From Arion vulgaris (taxonomy: Eukaryota; Mollusca; Gastropoda; Stylommatophora; Arionidae), in NCBI GenBank assembly GCA_020796225.1, contig CM036758.1, positions 74,032,366-74,096,365 of the forward strand: a stretch of 64,000 nt of DNA, read 5' to 3'. A model generated the notes under the pieces. The model was not told the origin of the DNA. It searched no databases and saw only the letters and a program-made list of their open reading frames with translations. Both the position numbers and the translations under genes were made by a program. Positions 48,739 to 61,513 of this stretch are shown here, in pieces. How positions within the stretch are numbered: the first letter of the stretch is position 1; the number at the start of each line of letters is the position of its first letter.

Positions 48739-48990
48739 CTTCAAACAGCATAAGTTTAGTTGAAAAATTAATATAACGTTAGTGTTATCTTCTGAAATGT
48801 TGCTGTCAAAACTGTGTTAACATCTACAATTCTATAATACAACATAAACAATTCTGTAACTAATATAGCCATTCTGTGAGTAAAACAAAAGCTTAAGAGA
48901 AAGAGTGGTTTTATAATGAAAATAGTGAAAGATATGCAAAGTTGTTAACAATTAAATGTACTAATCTTCAATAAAACTAGAAATGTTGAA
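48739..48990 (+). other. Probable 3' UTR of the ANO7-like gene
   Basis: AT-rich DNA without long reading frames follows the stop codon. The first AATAAA downstream is at 48970-48975. The true end cannot be fixed without transcripts; the UTR could run further. Confidence 0.5.
48970..48975 (+). promoter_or_regulatory. Candidate polyadenylation signal AATAAA
   Basis: First canonical hexamer after the TGA stop, 232 nt downstream, in AT-rich context. Such hexamers are frequent by chance in DNA this AT-rich. Confidence 0.4.
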
Positions 48991-49089
48991 AAGATATTTT
49001 CAGTTCAACAGAGAGAAGTAAGTCACAATATTAAGACTCTGCATATGTCACAACAAACTGAGATACCATCATTTCAACAAGCTAAAGAT

Positions 49090-49310
49090 AGGAGCGTCAT
49101 TATGTGACATAGGCAAGTCTCAGACACTGAAACAAGTTTGAGAATTAGGCCTTAAGTTTGGACATGCCAGACAGTGTCATCTTCGGGATAGAGAGAGAAG
49201 ATATAGTTATCAACTTCTCATGTGTTCGGTGAGCAAATGGACTTTGGGATGGCTGCTAAAGCACGAATGGGAATGCCCAATGTGCCATGAGGTCGATCGC
49301 ATAACGTAAG
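49090..49310 (+). mobile_element. LINE-H fragment, decayed
   Basis: tatgtgacataggcaagtct cagacactgaaacaag, ggacatgccagacagtgtca, gggaatgcccaatgtgcc match 590-812 in order. Confidence 0.8.
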
Positions 49311-50817
49311 AGCATCTGATGTGTGTGACTGTAGCACTGATAAAATGTCTTCTGAATACCAGTTAACAACATTGTTCAGTTTATGAGAAGCAGAAAAGAC
49401 TGATACCATTGCATGACAAACACTTTATAAAGATATTCACAACCTGTGATGGCCCACTGCTTTCTTAAATTATACTCTTAAAGAAATTATTTCTTAAAGT
49501 TGCAAAGAAGAAGAAAAAAAAAGTGGTAAAAACATTTGCTATAGTGTATTCTTAGTAAGGATGTCACTAGGTAAGCCATTTTCCCAGTTAGCCTGTGACC
49601 TTATGGTCAAAGTTTCCTGGTCTATACTGCTGGGAGGCGAGGCTGACTTGTGTGTTATGAAGGTCATCAGCAGACTAGTAATTTTCACTTTTTCCCCTCT
49701 TAAAAGAGACTAGCCGATCCCAACTCTGCTGCATGCATGGCCAGGTTCAGAACACACATTGTAGACCACTAGAGGTACTTTAAAGACTAAGAAATGGACA
49801 TCTACACACACAGTGTAAAAGTTGTGTTTGCTATGAGATTACACAAAATTGTAAAAATCTGAATTTGCTGAAGTATGAACATATGTCTTCAAAATTGAGA
49901 GACCTGTAACCTAAAAGCTGCCTCCTGTTGCTCTTGAAAACCTAATGCTTGTCATTGAAAATTTGTGAAGAATTTATCAGCAAGGATTAAATATAAATAC
50001 AAGGAAGATAACACAGTTCAGAAAGTAACATTTGTTGATTTATTTGTAACCATGTTATGATTGTAAATGTTTGCATAAAACGCGGACCAATATATATTTA
50101 TTCCAACGTTTCATGGAGAGTTTCTCTACCTACTCATGTTTTGACAGTTTAGTTTGTATCCTGCTTACCTAACACTTGTTGGACTAAGTCATGTTTTGCT
50201 AAAAGGGCTGTATTAGTATTTATTTGTGAAATGATACCAAAAATTATTAGTGTTTTTTTTTATTAGCAAAACTGTCACATGCTATGTTGATTTAAAAAAT
50301 CTAGTTAGTGCTAGATGGAACAGTTATTAAATAATGCTTGACATTTTCCAAGAGTTTTCATTCACCTTTTTGCTTATTGCTCTAGAGAGTTGTTGGTATT
50401 TTGAGCTCTACTTAATGAGGTTCCACTTCCTTTTCTACTGTTCATATCAAGATTTTTTTCCAGTCTTACCATTCTTTGCTTCTTTTGTGGGTTTTAGTCA
50501 ATAGCATGTCTAGTTATAATAGTTGGTTGATTTCTAAATGATGTATCATAATTACCATTCATTTTTAACCTGTATATGGTTATGCCTTTTTCTCTGACAG
50601 ATTATATATGTGTTCTTATTACTTCTGGCTATCTGAAAGTAGTATGCAGCATAGAAATATTTTGGAACATGATTGTTTGTAGTGTGGATGTAATATTTTT
50701 GAATATGTGCAGTGTTTTGGAAACAAAAAGTATTTTTAAAATTTGCATTTATATTTGCTTGAAACCGTAAAATCCTGGAAGTCAACTAGATTTATATATT
50801 AGCAGACTGTAGTAAGA
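49311..50817. other. Gene-free, largely unrecognised sequence
   Basis: No coding frames with family resemblance. At 50103-50130, the reverse complement of ccaacgtttcatggagagtt gives a GAAACGTTGG motif like that in the foldback-like arms; nothing else stands out. Confidence 0.4.
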
Positions 50818-51055
50818 ATTTGGGGGGTCTGTGGTTAAGCCCTTGCCTTGCATCCCTGAAGTCATGGGTATGAATCCAGACTGCGTCATTCATACCCACA
50901 TGGGTGCATTTTTATCAGAGACCTTTAGGATTGTTTCCGGAGCTACTAAGTTCATGATTTGTACAATACTCTCAACAGATATTGTGCCATTTCTGTAAAG
51001 AGGGGTCGAGCCATGTCGGGTGAATTCCAGTGCATTGAGTCAATTCTACAGCTTT
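50818..51055 (+). mobile_element. SINE-C copy, decayed
   Basis: gggggtctgtggttaagccc, B-box-like gggtatgaatcc, tttatcagagacctttagga, tactctcaacagatattg. Same order as 2665-2893 reversed. Confidence 0.72.
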
Positions 51056-51144
51056 AGACATTGTAGTAAGAAAATATTTCAGTCAATCTGGCAAAGTCTG
51101 CACAGTTCAGAAATTTGTTGTTATTGCTGTTTAGTTTAGTTGTC

Positions 51145-51235
51145 ATCACTGCAAATCGAACCAATTAGTCCATAAGCGCTTCGATCTCCTCCTCAGTATG
51201 TCTCTCAGCATGTGGCATCTAACGTCCCACACAGT
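51145..51235 (-). mobile_element. LINE-H scrap
   Basis: gaaccaattagtccataagc gcttcgatctcctcctcagt is the reversed end block seen at 7530-7570. Confidence 0.6.
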
Positions 51236-51637
51236 TATGGTTTCACCACTATTACTGGAATCATGTACACAGCCTCTCTTCTTTAGGGAATTTATAATAT
51301 CCGCCTGACGAGGCTAATGTTGTTGCTGTTATTACAAACTCCAAGGAATTTTGAATTTGCATTCTTTCTCCGATAAAGTGTAAAGGAGTTGTTTTAATTA
51401 TTTTATATATATGCATATAACTATGTATATAACTTATATATATATATACAATGTAGATTTGGACTGTACCAAATGTTCAGTTAGGCAGTTTTATTACACC
51501 GTATGCTCTTAGCATAAACAAATCTTTATTCAGCTCTAATTTCTACGCCATGTATTATTTTATACTTATTTTTTTTTGGCATGTCCTGCCATTTTTAGCG
51601 CCTATTGCCACGGTCAGTCTCATTCAGGATAGTTTTC
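51236..51637. other. AT-rich sequence, nothing recognised
   Basis: Includes a short tatata run near 51400-51450. Confidence 0.4.
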
Positions 51638-52325
51638 CTATAGTTCATAGTTTCCTTTATATTACAGTATGTACCTCCTTCATTCAATTTCTTGTAGTTT
51701 CTTTCATATTACACTATGTACTTCCTTCACTCAATTTCTCGTAGTTTCTATCATATTACAGTATGTACTTCCTTCACTCAATTTCTCGTAGTTTCTATCA
51801 TATTACAGTATGTACTTCCTTCACTCAATTTCTCGTAGTTTCTATCATATTACAGTATGTACTTCCTTCACTCAATTTCTCATAGTTTCTATCATATTAC
51901 AGTATGTACTTCATTCAGTCAATTTCTCATAGTTTCCTTTGTATTACAGTATGTACTTCCTTCACTCAATTTCTCGTAGTTTCTATCATATTACAGTATG
52001 TACTTCCTTCACTCAATTTCTCATAGTTTCTATCATATTACAGTATGTACTTCATTCAGTCAATTTCTCATAGTTTCCTTTGTATTACAGTATGTACTTC
52101 ATTCACTCAATTTCTCATAGTTTCCTTTGTATTACAGTATGTACTTCCTTCAGTCAATTTCTCATAGTTTCCTTTGTATTACAGTATGTACTTCCTTCAG
52201 TCAATTTCTCATAGTTTCCTTTGTATTACAGTATCTACTTCCTTCAGTCAATTTCTCATAGTTTCCTTCATATTACAGTATGTACTTCCTTCAGTCAATT
52301 TCTCATAGTTTCCTTCATATTACAT
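51638..52325. repeat. 47-bp minisatellite, about 14.6 copies
   Basis: Unit tcatagtttcctttgtatta, cagtatgtacttccttcagt, caatttc. Two variant classes (tatcata/tttgtat; cactc/cagtc) alternate in blocks. Confidence 0.96.
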
Positions 52326-52859
52326 ACTGTGCAAAGCTTCCATTCTATTAAATATGGAACATATTACATTACACTACATAATCTTATTTGACAATACCAA
52401 CTATCTTATTAGATACAAGTAAAGACAACTCTGCTCATACTATAGTTTTTGCTATTAAATGCATATTGATTTCCTGGGGACCATTTTTACAATTGTAATC
52501 TAAACTTTTTAATATGCATGTTGATTCCATGTTTTAAATAATTTAACAAAGTGGTTCATATTTTTTAACTTCCTTATATCTCTCATGTTATTTTGTACTG
52601 TGATTTTTCGATGCTGAATTGATATTAAGATGCATTTATATATAATATACATACATTTCTTATTTACTTGAAATTATATCTAACCAGAAGAAGTGAGAAG
52701 ACTTCACTGTTTTTAACTGTACATTACTCACATAACACTGCCACATAGTTAGGTTGGCATTTCTCTGTAAGTAAATAGTATGCTAACGCTCAAGATTTCA
52801 AAAATCAGAAAAATATTGCTGTGTGTGTATATTATTTTCATTTTGTTCTTTAATATTAG
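52326..52859. other. AT-rich sequence, nothing recognised
   Basis: No family resemblance found. Confidence 0.4.
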
Positions 52860-53245
52860 CAAGATTACCAACAGACAAGTGCGCCGAAGCCTTTTCACTC
52901 GTAGTGTTCACAGTAGTGGATAACTACTATGCGTTGTTTGATAGCTATACATTCGTGTTTCGTGATCTCTGAGTCTACTGCTAAAGACTAGATGTGGATG
53001 GTGTGCTTTTTGCCAGAGTAGTAAATTAACTTGTACTTCTACTGTGTAGTCAAGGTGGCGGACAAGACTATATTCATCCCAAAAATTCATGCATGAAAGA
53101 GTTAGAGCAATGCTACTCTGACATAGTGGATTCAATGCAAATGATAAACAAGAAATAACAGAAGAGGTAAAAACACTATTTATGAAGTGCACACAGAAAC
53201 CCTTTCTATAAATCTCTGTGAAAACAAAACAGGGTTAGAGTTAAG
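52860..53245 (+). mobile_element. LINE-Q-related fragment, heavily decayed
   Basis: agattaccaacagacaagtg near the start and gaagaggtaaaaacactatt tatgaagtgcacacagaaa near the end match 11540-11690; the middle is unrelated or too diverged. Confidence 0.5.
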
Positions 53246-53509
53246 GAAAAAAAAAAAAAGAATATTAGTCAGTTTTGAGTCCAGAAATGTAAACGGCTGA
53301 GCTGTTACTTTATAGCACTGTGAGATTAGATGTTCGAAAAAAATTAACCAATAAGACATAAATTTTAGAAAAACTGATTGATCTGTTTCAATGTAGTTAG
53401 GATGCTGCTGTCGGTGCTTATTTGTTTTCAACTTTTTCCAAGACCAGATACAATGAACTCTGTACGAACCAAAATAGAAACTCGCAGACACTTTCAGATA
53501 TCAATTTAT

Positions 53510-54235
53510 AGCTTCTTCTTCTTCCAACGTTTTCAGACATCGATTTGTATACTTTTAAAGTAGTTAGTGGTCAACCGGAGTCTATGTACATCTCTATATA
53601 GCTTGTCTTGGACTGATATGGAGATTGACCATGTGTTTTCTCTCTGTTCCGTGTATGTTGGACATTCTTGCAGTATGTGTGTCTCTGTCATCTTGCTGGT
53701 GCCAGATGGTACCTCAGCCGCCTTCTTTTTCACCCTTCGCCCCTAGGGAGGCATAGGTCAGCATCCAAGGCCATCTTTTCCAGATGTCTCCACTCTTTCC
53801 CCATTTTTTTTGCATTCCGTCTCCAAATCAAGTCTCCGGGTGTTTCTGGGTCTTCCCTTACCTCTATTGCTCTCGGGGTTCCATCGGAGAGCCTATCTGG
53901 TGATGCTGTCACAGGATTTCCTAAGTGTGTGTCATATCCATCACCACCTTCTGTTCCTTATCTCCTGTTCCACCTGCCATTGTCCTGCTCTATTCCACAG
54001 TTCCCTGCTTGTAGCTCTGTCATACCATCGCAGATCTGCGCTGGCATCTATTGATGAATTGCAACTTTTTAGTGTTCTCTTTAGTTGTTCTCCATGTCTC
54101 TGATCCATATAGAAGACAGCCTTTACATTTGAGTTAACTATCATTATCTTAGTTTTATTCCTGATCTTGTAAAGTGCAAATGCTCTGCTGTTGCCTCTTT
54201 TTGCTAACTGACAGGAACTAAGCACCTACTGTGAG
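53510..54235 (-). mobile_element. Non-LTR retrotransposon fragments, composite
   Basis: The reverse complement of 53740-54225 gives EQLKRTLKSCNSSIDA, WNRAGQWQVEQEIRNRRW, a GKGRPRNT-like stretch; 53530-53735 gives SKMTETHILQECPTYTEQRE and DKLYRDVHRL. Both are C-terminal non-LTR features but from different families, joined head to tail. Confidence 0.7.
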
Positions 54236-54817
54236 GTACCAAGATTGCAGAGACATTTAATTCTTACCAGTTTTCCAGTTAAATTTGTATAACCATTAAA
54301 ATACATTATATAACACTTGATGGCTAGCTGTATGTTCTTGATCAGAAACTAATAATGTATCCTTTCATTACCACACTTAAACATACATCTGCAATCTGGT
54401 GCAAGTATTACCAACTTTATTTGTTTCATATTCTCTGTGATTACGTTTCTTAATGTGATTTTTATAACTACTCAATTGCTATGTAAAAAGTCTAATTCTC
54501 AAATGTAACTATAACTATATACAGTCAAGCTGGTGTTTAAATCAACATGTTTCATATCTTGCAGTGCTTTAATTTAGCAAGACACCCAGTTTTGATTTAA
54601 CATTCTTTAACCTTTATATATTATGACTTAAAGGTAACATTGTTCATTATTTGTTGATTATTATTATTATTATTAATCATTTATTATTATTCCTTGTTCA
54701 TATATAATGTATTAAAATGTTTTCTCTCTCATTTGTTAACTGTTCCAGAGTTGCTTTTTCATTGTTTAGTTGTTTTAAAAGTGCTATTACATTCCACATG
54801 TTGGATTCCTCATGGCT
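54236..54817. other. AT-rich sequence with short ATT repeats
   Basis: attattattattattaat at about 54660-54690; nothing else recognised. Confidence 0.4.
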
Positions 54818-54950
54818 TCAAAGTAAAGCAAGTTTCTGAATTCAAATATTTAGGCAGCCTTTTCACAGAGGTTGGAAAACTTGATAGAGAAATAGAGACA
54901 AGGTGTCAAAAGCAAATGCAGTGACCTACCAGCTGGCACCATTACTCATC
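54818..54950 (+). mobile_element. LINE-Q scrap
   Basis: Encodes [28 protein letters not shown], the same segment as 55565-55650. Confidence 0.85.
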
Positions 54951-55084
54951 ATCATCAAGGTGCGTATCCTTTATAGGACGTTGCTCTCTTTGCAGCGCAT
55001 CTGAAATTCACTCTGTCTCTAGTCAGTTCGCCCACTTTGTCGATAGTCATATTCATGATTTATTTAATATCTTGTAGCCATCTT

Positions 55085-56160
55085 CTTATCATCAGCTTAT
55101 ATTTATAGACCAAGAAAAGGCATTTGATAGAGTAAACAGGTGCAAACTATGGAAGATCCTTGAAGAATATGGCGTCCAGGGACAACTATTAGGTAATATC
55201 ATGGCCTTATATCAAGATAGCCAGAGTACAGTAAGAACAACAGAAGGAATGACCGACTGGTTCTCCATTACATCAGGTGTTAGACAAGGTTGTGTCCTTT
55301 CACCACTACTCTTTATTACATATATGGATAAAATAACTCAAGAGTCAAATTCAGATAATGATGAAATAAATGAACTGCTGTTTGCAGATGATCAGTGCCT
55401 GATACATCAAAATGAACAAGATCTACAACATATTGACACCTTGAACAAAAATTGTGTAAAACATGGACATGAAAATCAACAACACTAAAACAGAAATAAT
55501 GAATATGGGAAGAAAACATAATAATCTAGACATCCATGTCAATGGCACTAAAATAAACCAAGTGAAAGAATTCAAATACTTAGGAAGCATATTCACAGAC
55601 GGAAAACTGGATAGAGAGATAGAGGCTAGAGTACAAAAGCAAATGCTGTAACCTACCAGCTAGCCCCATTGTTAAGGCACCCAAAAATTTCACAGGCAGC
55701 TAAGCAACAGATGATCAACAGCATTTGTATACCTACTTTGTGTTACCAGAGCCAAACATGGACATTGAGCAAAGCGCAGTCACAAAAAATAACTACATGC
55801 GAAAAGTTACCAATAACACAAGAAAAGACAGAATCACCAACATCAGCATAAGAAAGAAAGTTGGCACAAAACCGTGCTTGAATTACATAGATAAACAAAG
55901 AATGAAGTGGTTTGGCCACTTAATAAGAATGCATCCAAACTCCACAGTATACAGAGTCTTCTACAACAGAACATCGGGAAAGAAGGCAAGAGGAAGACCA
56001 TGGAAAAGATGGTTAGATGGCGTAGCAGAATCCTGTGAAAGAGCAAAGATAACAATCACACAAGCCACCAGAACAGCACAAGACAAAAACAGAAAACCAC
56101 GACACTGGGCAACAACCCGGTAGCAGCGTGACAACAAAAGAAGAAGAAGAAGCCATCTTC
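55085..56160 (+). mobile_element. LINE-Q, longest copy: RT motifs to 3' end
   Basis: Contains RT motif A (IDQEKAFDRVNR), SGVRQGCVLSPLLF, motif C with intact FADD (LLFADDQCLI, 55378), [20 protein letters not shown], then [20 protein letters not shown] and GRPWKRWLDGVAESCERAKI. It ends with a single copy of the 32-bp sequence (gacactgggcaacaacccgg tagcagcgtg) and a GAAGAA tail at about 56140. The frame is broken at least twice, and the endonuclease part is missing. Confidence 0.9.
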
Positions 56161-56399
56161 TTCTTGGTCTGCCTCTGTGTCATGGGACCCTGCCCTCTAA
56201 TATTGTTCTTTCCAGGGCATCGTGATGCTTAATGTGACCAAAGTATACAATTTTTCTGTATAGTATGTTGTTTATCAGCCAATTCTCTTTAACATTTAGT
56301 TCTTTCAGGACATCAGTGTTCTTTCTTTTTTCTGTTCATGGTATTCGTAGGATCTTTCTGTAGCATTTAGTTTCGAAGGACTGGATTTTCGTTTTTGTT

Positions 56400-56925
56400 T
56401 TTTGTCACCATTACAACACCAAAAGATCAAGATGGAAGTGAAAAGACAGATGATAAAAGTATTTTCCTACCAACACTTTGTTACCAGTGCCAAACTTGGT
56501 CTCTTAAAGCATCACACCACAGAAATCTCACCATGTGTGAAATGAAATGCTTGAGGAAGGTAGTGGGAGTCACCAGGAAAGATAGACTATGAAATGAGGA
56601 CATCAGAAGCAGAGTTGGCATAACTTCATGCACGTAATACATCGAAAGACAACAAATGCAGTTGTTTGGACATTTAATGAGAATGAAATACAACCAACCA
56701 CCAATAACAGCATACAATAAAAGAGATCGGGTACTAGAGCTAAGGGAAGACCAAGAAAAATATGGATAGACAATATCAAGACCACACTACATAAACATGG
56801 ATATAACACAACAAGGGCAACTCATCTGGCCCTAGAACGCAAATTAAAGCTCCCATCCCTATGCTTAATGGCAAGGGTGGACAGCCAACTCCATCTTCCA
56901 CCTGGGAATAGACAATAGGCTTCCT
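56400..56925 (+). mobile_element. RTE-like LINE 3' fragment
   Basis: Encodes [37 protein letters not shown], then in another frame the GRPRKIWIDNIKTTLHKHGY-like end, ending cacctgggaatagacaatag at about 56919. 3' relatives: 60690-60903 and 24226-24510. Confidence 0.85.
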
Positions 56926-57084
56926 CATTCTTGATTAGGGGCTTCCAAAATAACAAAGTACCAAGCACAGGATTCAAACCATACACCCTTATTTCTTGCA
57001 GCACACATTGCATCTAGTCCAACAATATTAGCAATTTTAAGAACAGAGAGCAAAACAAGATTAGAGAAAAAAAGAAGAACGAAT

Positions 57085-57640
57085 CTTTTGGGTTATCAGT
57101 TATATGAGGATTGTCATCACAGCACTCCGGACATGTCCATAGGTGCCCCGATCTCCGCCTCAACAAACCCAGAAGCATCCAGCAGCCCAATACGCCAGTT
57201 CAATATTAATTAATCAAATCTCTTTGCATATTTAGTATGTCGTTCTTTTCGGGCTGCACCAATATTGACACCCATCTCTCTCAATCTGGTCAGAGAGTGG
57301 GATCCACAGCTCCTCTGAAACTTCTCTGTTCGGAAAGACTCTCTCAATGCTTGAAGAATGTCATTTCGATCCATGGCAGCTGCCTCTGATATTGTAGCCG
57401 AGCCCGCGAATCTATCAGCTCGTTCATTACCCCTAACTCCTGCGTGGCCAGGAACAAAAATAAAGGTGATTTCTCTGATCATTGTCTGTACCAGTACCTC
57501 CACCTAGTTGCGTCTCACCATTCCTGATTCGACTTTACGAATCAGGCTCATGGAGTCACTGAGTATGAAAACACAAGGGTAGTTGTGAGATGTCAACCAT
57601 TTCAGCGTCTCCGTAACCGTCCAAACCTCCATTGTCAAAC
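57085..57640 (-). mobile_element. LINE-H fragment with RNase H end, best preserved
   Basis: The reverse complement encodes [60 protein letters not shown]; upstream in other frames come VWTVTETLKW-like and DSMSLIRKVESG-like RNase H residues. Confidence 0.88.
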
Positions 57641-57659
57641 TACTTTTGGGTTTGAAAGA

Positions 57660-58393
57660 AATTTGATTTATGTAGCCCTCTCAATAAAGTGTCTTTTCTC
57701 TAACTTGAAAGGTGTTGTTAAAGAACTGACACTCTTGTTCTCTGTATCACTTGTGTGTAGCCCTCTCAATAAAGTGTTGTTTCTCTAACTTGAAAGGTGT
57801 TGTTAAAGAACTGACACTCTTGTTCTGTATCACTCTTGTGTAGCCCTCTCAATAAAGTGTTGTTTCTCTAACTTGAAAGGTGTTGTTAAAGAACTGACAC
57901 TCTTGTTCTCTGTATCACTCTTGTGTAGCCCTCTCAATAAAGTGTCTTTTATCTAACTTGAAAGGTGTTGTTAAAGAACTGACACTCTTGTTCTCTGTAT
58001 CACTCTTATGTAGCCCTCTCAATAAAGTGTTGTTTCTCTAACTTGAAAGGTGTTGTTAAAGAACTGACACTCTTGTTCTCTGTATCACTCTTGTGCAGCC
58101 CTCTCAATAAAGTGTCTTTGATCTAACTTGAAAGTTTTTTAAAAAATTGTTTCCGTTCCAGAAGCACTTGAGCTTTCAGCTCTTCGGCTCGGTGCCATGG
58201 ACATTGTAACCCTTTGGTTCGGTGCCACGAACACCGCAAATCTGGGAAACCTGGGGCTTTTCTGCCAGCCCGCAGAATTTAACCCGCACTCATGGAGGGC
58301 TTGTCACTCGCAGTCCAACGCGCTATGAACATGCTGGGCACGTTCAAAAGTGTTGTTAAAGAACCGACACTCTTCCTCTCTGTATCACTCTAT
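57660..58393. repeat. About 85-bp satellite, 5.6 copies, split by a SINE-D insertion
   Basis: Unit includes tgtagccctctcaataaagt, ctctaacttgaaaggtgttg, ttaaagaactgacactcttg. The array is broken at 58133-58345 by SINE-D and resumes with tgttgttaaagaaccgacac. Confidence 0.93.
58148..58340 (-). mobile_element. SINE-D copy inserted in a satellite
   Basis: The reverse complement head agcatgttcatagcgcgttg, B-box-like gggttaaattctgcg, then the body as in 9615-9812 ending gcttctggaacg. Confidence 0.85.
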
Positions 58394-58444
58394 GAATTCT
58401 GAGAATAAAATATCAGTTAACAAGTATACAGAATCTTAAACACA

Positions 58445-58560
58445 GTGATTGTGGGACGGATTAGCGTAATGCATAAGTGTTTGCATATCGACTTGGAATC
58501 AAGGGGTTATGTGTTCAATCCCATACTTGAGGTTCCACAGTGAGGAAAGGAACTGGCCCA
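58445..58560 (+). mobile_element. SINE-F copy
   Basis: gggacggattagcgtaatgc, tatcgacttggaatcaaggg, B-box-like gtgttcaatccc, gaggaaaggaactggccca. Matches 16050-16172 reversed. Confidence 0.7.
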
Positions 58561-58784
58561 CCTATCTTAAACAAAAAGCATTCAACATTATATCTGGTTT
58601 TATGTATCATAATAAATATAAAGGCAAAGATAGAAATTTGTTTATTCAACAACTCAATTCCCTTTAAAAGTGAAAATTTTAAATATTTCAAATTTCAAAA
58701 TTTGACAATTCAACAGAAACAACATAGAAAGTTTGCTGTCTTAAATTTAACTCATACCAGAAAATCACACACCAAAGAATAATC

Positions 58785-59225
58785 ACTAAGTGAATAAAAA
58801 TAAAAAAAGGACTATCTTTTTCACAGAATTTGAAATACAGAAATTAGTGCACATTACAGCATTTCAAATCTCCAATAGTTTATGTTTTAATAAATTGAAC
58901 GAATTCAGGAGAAGTGATGAAATCAGAGAAATGTCTGGTCAACCACTAGTAGCAACTGTTATAAGAAGGAGAAGATGGAAATATGTTGGACACATCTTGA
59001 GGAGAAATGATCAACGAATATCAAAGCAGGCATTGAAGTGGGATGCAAAGGGTTCAAGAAAGAGAGGACGACCTAGGGAGAACCTGAAACGAACTTTCCT
59101 GAGAGAGGCAAGAAATATCGGTCTCAGTTCCATGGAGGAGATTGAGCGAGTTGCCCAGGATAGAGCGGTATGAAGACATTTCTTGCAGGCCCTATGTAAC
59201 ATATAACGGTACGAGAGGAATTATT
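58785..59225 (+). mobile_element. LINE-S fragment (C-terminal)
   Basis: One open frame encodes EIREMSGQPLVATVIRRRRW, YVGHILRRNDQRISKQALKW, RKRGRPRENLKRTFLREARN and SSMEEIERVAQDRAV, a non-LTR C-terminus. It ends at the gtataacggtacgag block also seen at 38530 and 59720. Confidence 0.85.
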
Positions 59226-59454
59226 ATGTTTTAACAAGTCCTTCATGAATACTAAGATTGTTGTTGAAGGATGATGCTGTTACTGTTTCTATCTAATGAT
59301 TTTAATGACAGCATGAGTACTGATGAGTCTGCTATAAGCACAGAGTTGTATCAATCCTAACATGTGCCCGCGAGAGTTGGAAAATGACTAAACATATAGA
59401 AAGTTACAATGAAAGCATTTAAAAAAAAAAAAGATGTCTGCAAATAATAATAAT

Positions 59455-59745
59455 TCAGGAGAAGTGATATAATCAGAGAAATCTTTGGTCAACCACTAAT
59501 AACAAATGATATAAGAAAGAGTAGATGGAGATATGATCAAAAAATCACTAAGAATGCATTGATGTTGAAGGCAAGAGGTTCAAGAAAGAAAGTATACCCT
59601 AGGTAAACACTGAAACAAACTTCATTGAGATAGACGTGAATAATCTGACTCAATTCCATAGATGTTAAATGAGTTGTCCAGGATAGAGCGGTATGGAGAA
59701 ATTGCTTGCATTACATGTAATGCATAACGGTAAGAGAGGAATATA
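59455..59745 (+). mobile_element. LINE-S fragment, decayed
   Basis: tcaggagaagtgatataatc agagaaatc, gtcaaccactaataacaaat, gttcaagaaagaaag, ggtatggagaaattgcttgc follow 58909-59220 with deletions. Confidence 0.8.
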
Positions 59746-60039
59746 TATAAAAACACAATGACATTAAGTAATAAGAAAATGAATAACATTTACAAAGTGC
59801 CTTAGAACATGCACATTCTAAATCATTACATCCCCCCAACACTTATATAAAGAAGTAAATAGTGGAAGAGAAGAGGAAGAAGAACAAATTACCTGGAATG
59901 GTCAGTAGATCACACATATTAAAATGATATGGTATTTATTTAGTAAATACGAAATAAAGATATCACTGTACAAGACAAATCTGGTCAGATGTAACTTCTG
60001 TTCTTACCAAAATGTATTCTTGTGGGTAAAAAAAAAAAA

Positions 60040-60230
60040 GGATTATCGATATAAGGGAAGACTGCAGTAAAACTATGTTGCAATGGCGAAACCATATAAA
60101 AAACATACTGTAGTTTTACAAAGTACAAAAACAACATATAGCAACGTTTCGTTGAAACTTCACTATTTATTGCTTTTGTAATTTGTAAAATTAAAACTAT
60201 AGTACTTCGTTTTTACGTGTTTCACCATTC
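60040..60230. mobile_element. Foldback-like element, both arms, with one 43-bp satellite unit
   Basis: Arm 60081-60143 and the inverted arm 60160-60230 (reverse complement gaatggtgaaacacgtaaaa, actatagttttaattttaca) pair over about 65 bp around a short centre. The unit atcgatataagggaagactg cagtaaaactatg at 60045-60080 equals the 2932-3262 satellite unit. Confidence 0.7.
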
Positions 60231-60689
60231 TTTAAATAAAAAGTTGGATAACATAAAAATATTTGACAATCAAATTAGAATCTTCATGTTGTAGATAATC
60301 ATAAGTATATGAAGAGCAGAAGAATTAGAAATACTATGCATTAACATCAATATGAAATCAAAACAAGAAAAATAATATTAAATTATAGAACAATGTGCAT
60401 ATATCAAAATCATTGGTTCATTTAATGTATACAGAGTTTTATCTATTTGTGAATTACAATTTACAAAGAAGATACGAACTACTGCTGTGTTCAAAGTTCA
60501 GAGAAATTTCGAAATTGGATATAACAGATGTGAATTTTTTCCTTACAAAGGATTATTGTGAAACACACAGTAGAATGTGTAATATTCGGAATGGTATAGG
60601 TTAGTAAATATCCTGAAACATCATCGATTCAGTGACTAACACCCCACTGTGATGCGCTCGGTAAGCCGGCATTGCGTAATATTGCTAAA
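60231..60689. other. AT-rich sequence, nothing recognised
   Basis: No family resemblance found. Confidence 0.4.
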
Positions 60690-60903
60690 TTAATTCTTTG
60701 ATTCAAGCAGCAACAATGAGAGCTAAGGGAAGACCAAGGAAAAGATGGATATACAACATCAGGACCACACTACATAAACATGGATACAACACAACAAGGG
60801 CGACTCAGCTAGCCCTAGAACGCAAATTAAAGCTCCCATCCCTATGCTTAACAGCAAGAGTAGACAGCCAACTACATCTTCCACCTGGGAATAGACAATA
60901 GAT
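60690..60903 (+). mobile_element. RTE-like LINE 3' fragment, single-copy end
   Basis: The frame encodes [39 protein letters not shown], ending in cacctgggaatagacaatag, the end sequence duplicated at 24232-24321. Confidence 0.88.
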
Positions 60904-61198
60904 AGATACAAACTAAGATTTACATTCAGCTCTGAACGATCAAAATACAGCTCTACTAATCCTCAACTAGGAAAATATCAGTCTGTTCAACAGAAACAAA
61001 AACCTGTCACTCTGAAAGTATGATTTTATTTTCAGGTAGATAGCTTTTTTTTAGTAAAAAAGCAACAGAGCCACAAATCTTCCAAGAATTACTTACAGAA
61101 AAATATGAAATTTTTCACCTTAAGTGTCCTCCACAGTTTACACATATTACTTAACCAGTGTTCTGAGTGAAAAGTTAAATTTTATTTTCATTTCTGGA

Positions 61199-61513
61199 GA
61201 AAAGGAACCCTTTTTAATACCGTTAGGTATATTGGGTAATATGGTGTTAGACCCATATTTTTTATTGACAGTAGGTACACGATGGCTGATGTAGTTAACA
61301 TCACGTCAGCTGATGTAGTTAACATCACATCGGCTGATGTAGTTAACATCACGCCGGCCATCTTTACTTCCTACTGCTTTTCCTGGTACCTAATTGAGAT
61401 TGGGTTGACCTCAGAGCTGTTACTGTTGGGAAAATATTCCCCACTCATTGTGGAACTAAACCCAGAACTCTAGCCTGAGAAGTGAATTAACTAACAACTG
61501 CACTAATGCGGCT
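61199..61513 (-). mobile_element. SINE-B copy with internal triplication
   Basis: Body and head as in 17554-17829 reversed. The block gctgatgtagttaacatcac is present three times at 61283-61352 (about 21 bp each). Confidence 0.85.
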
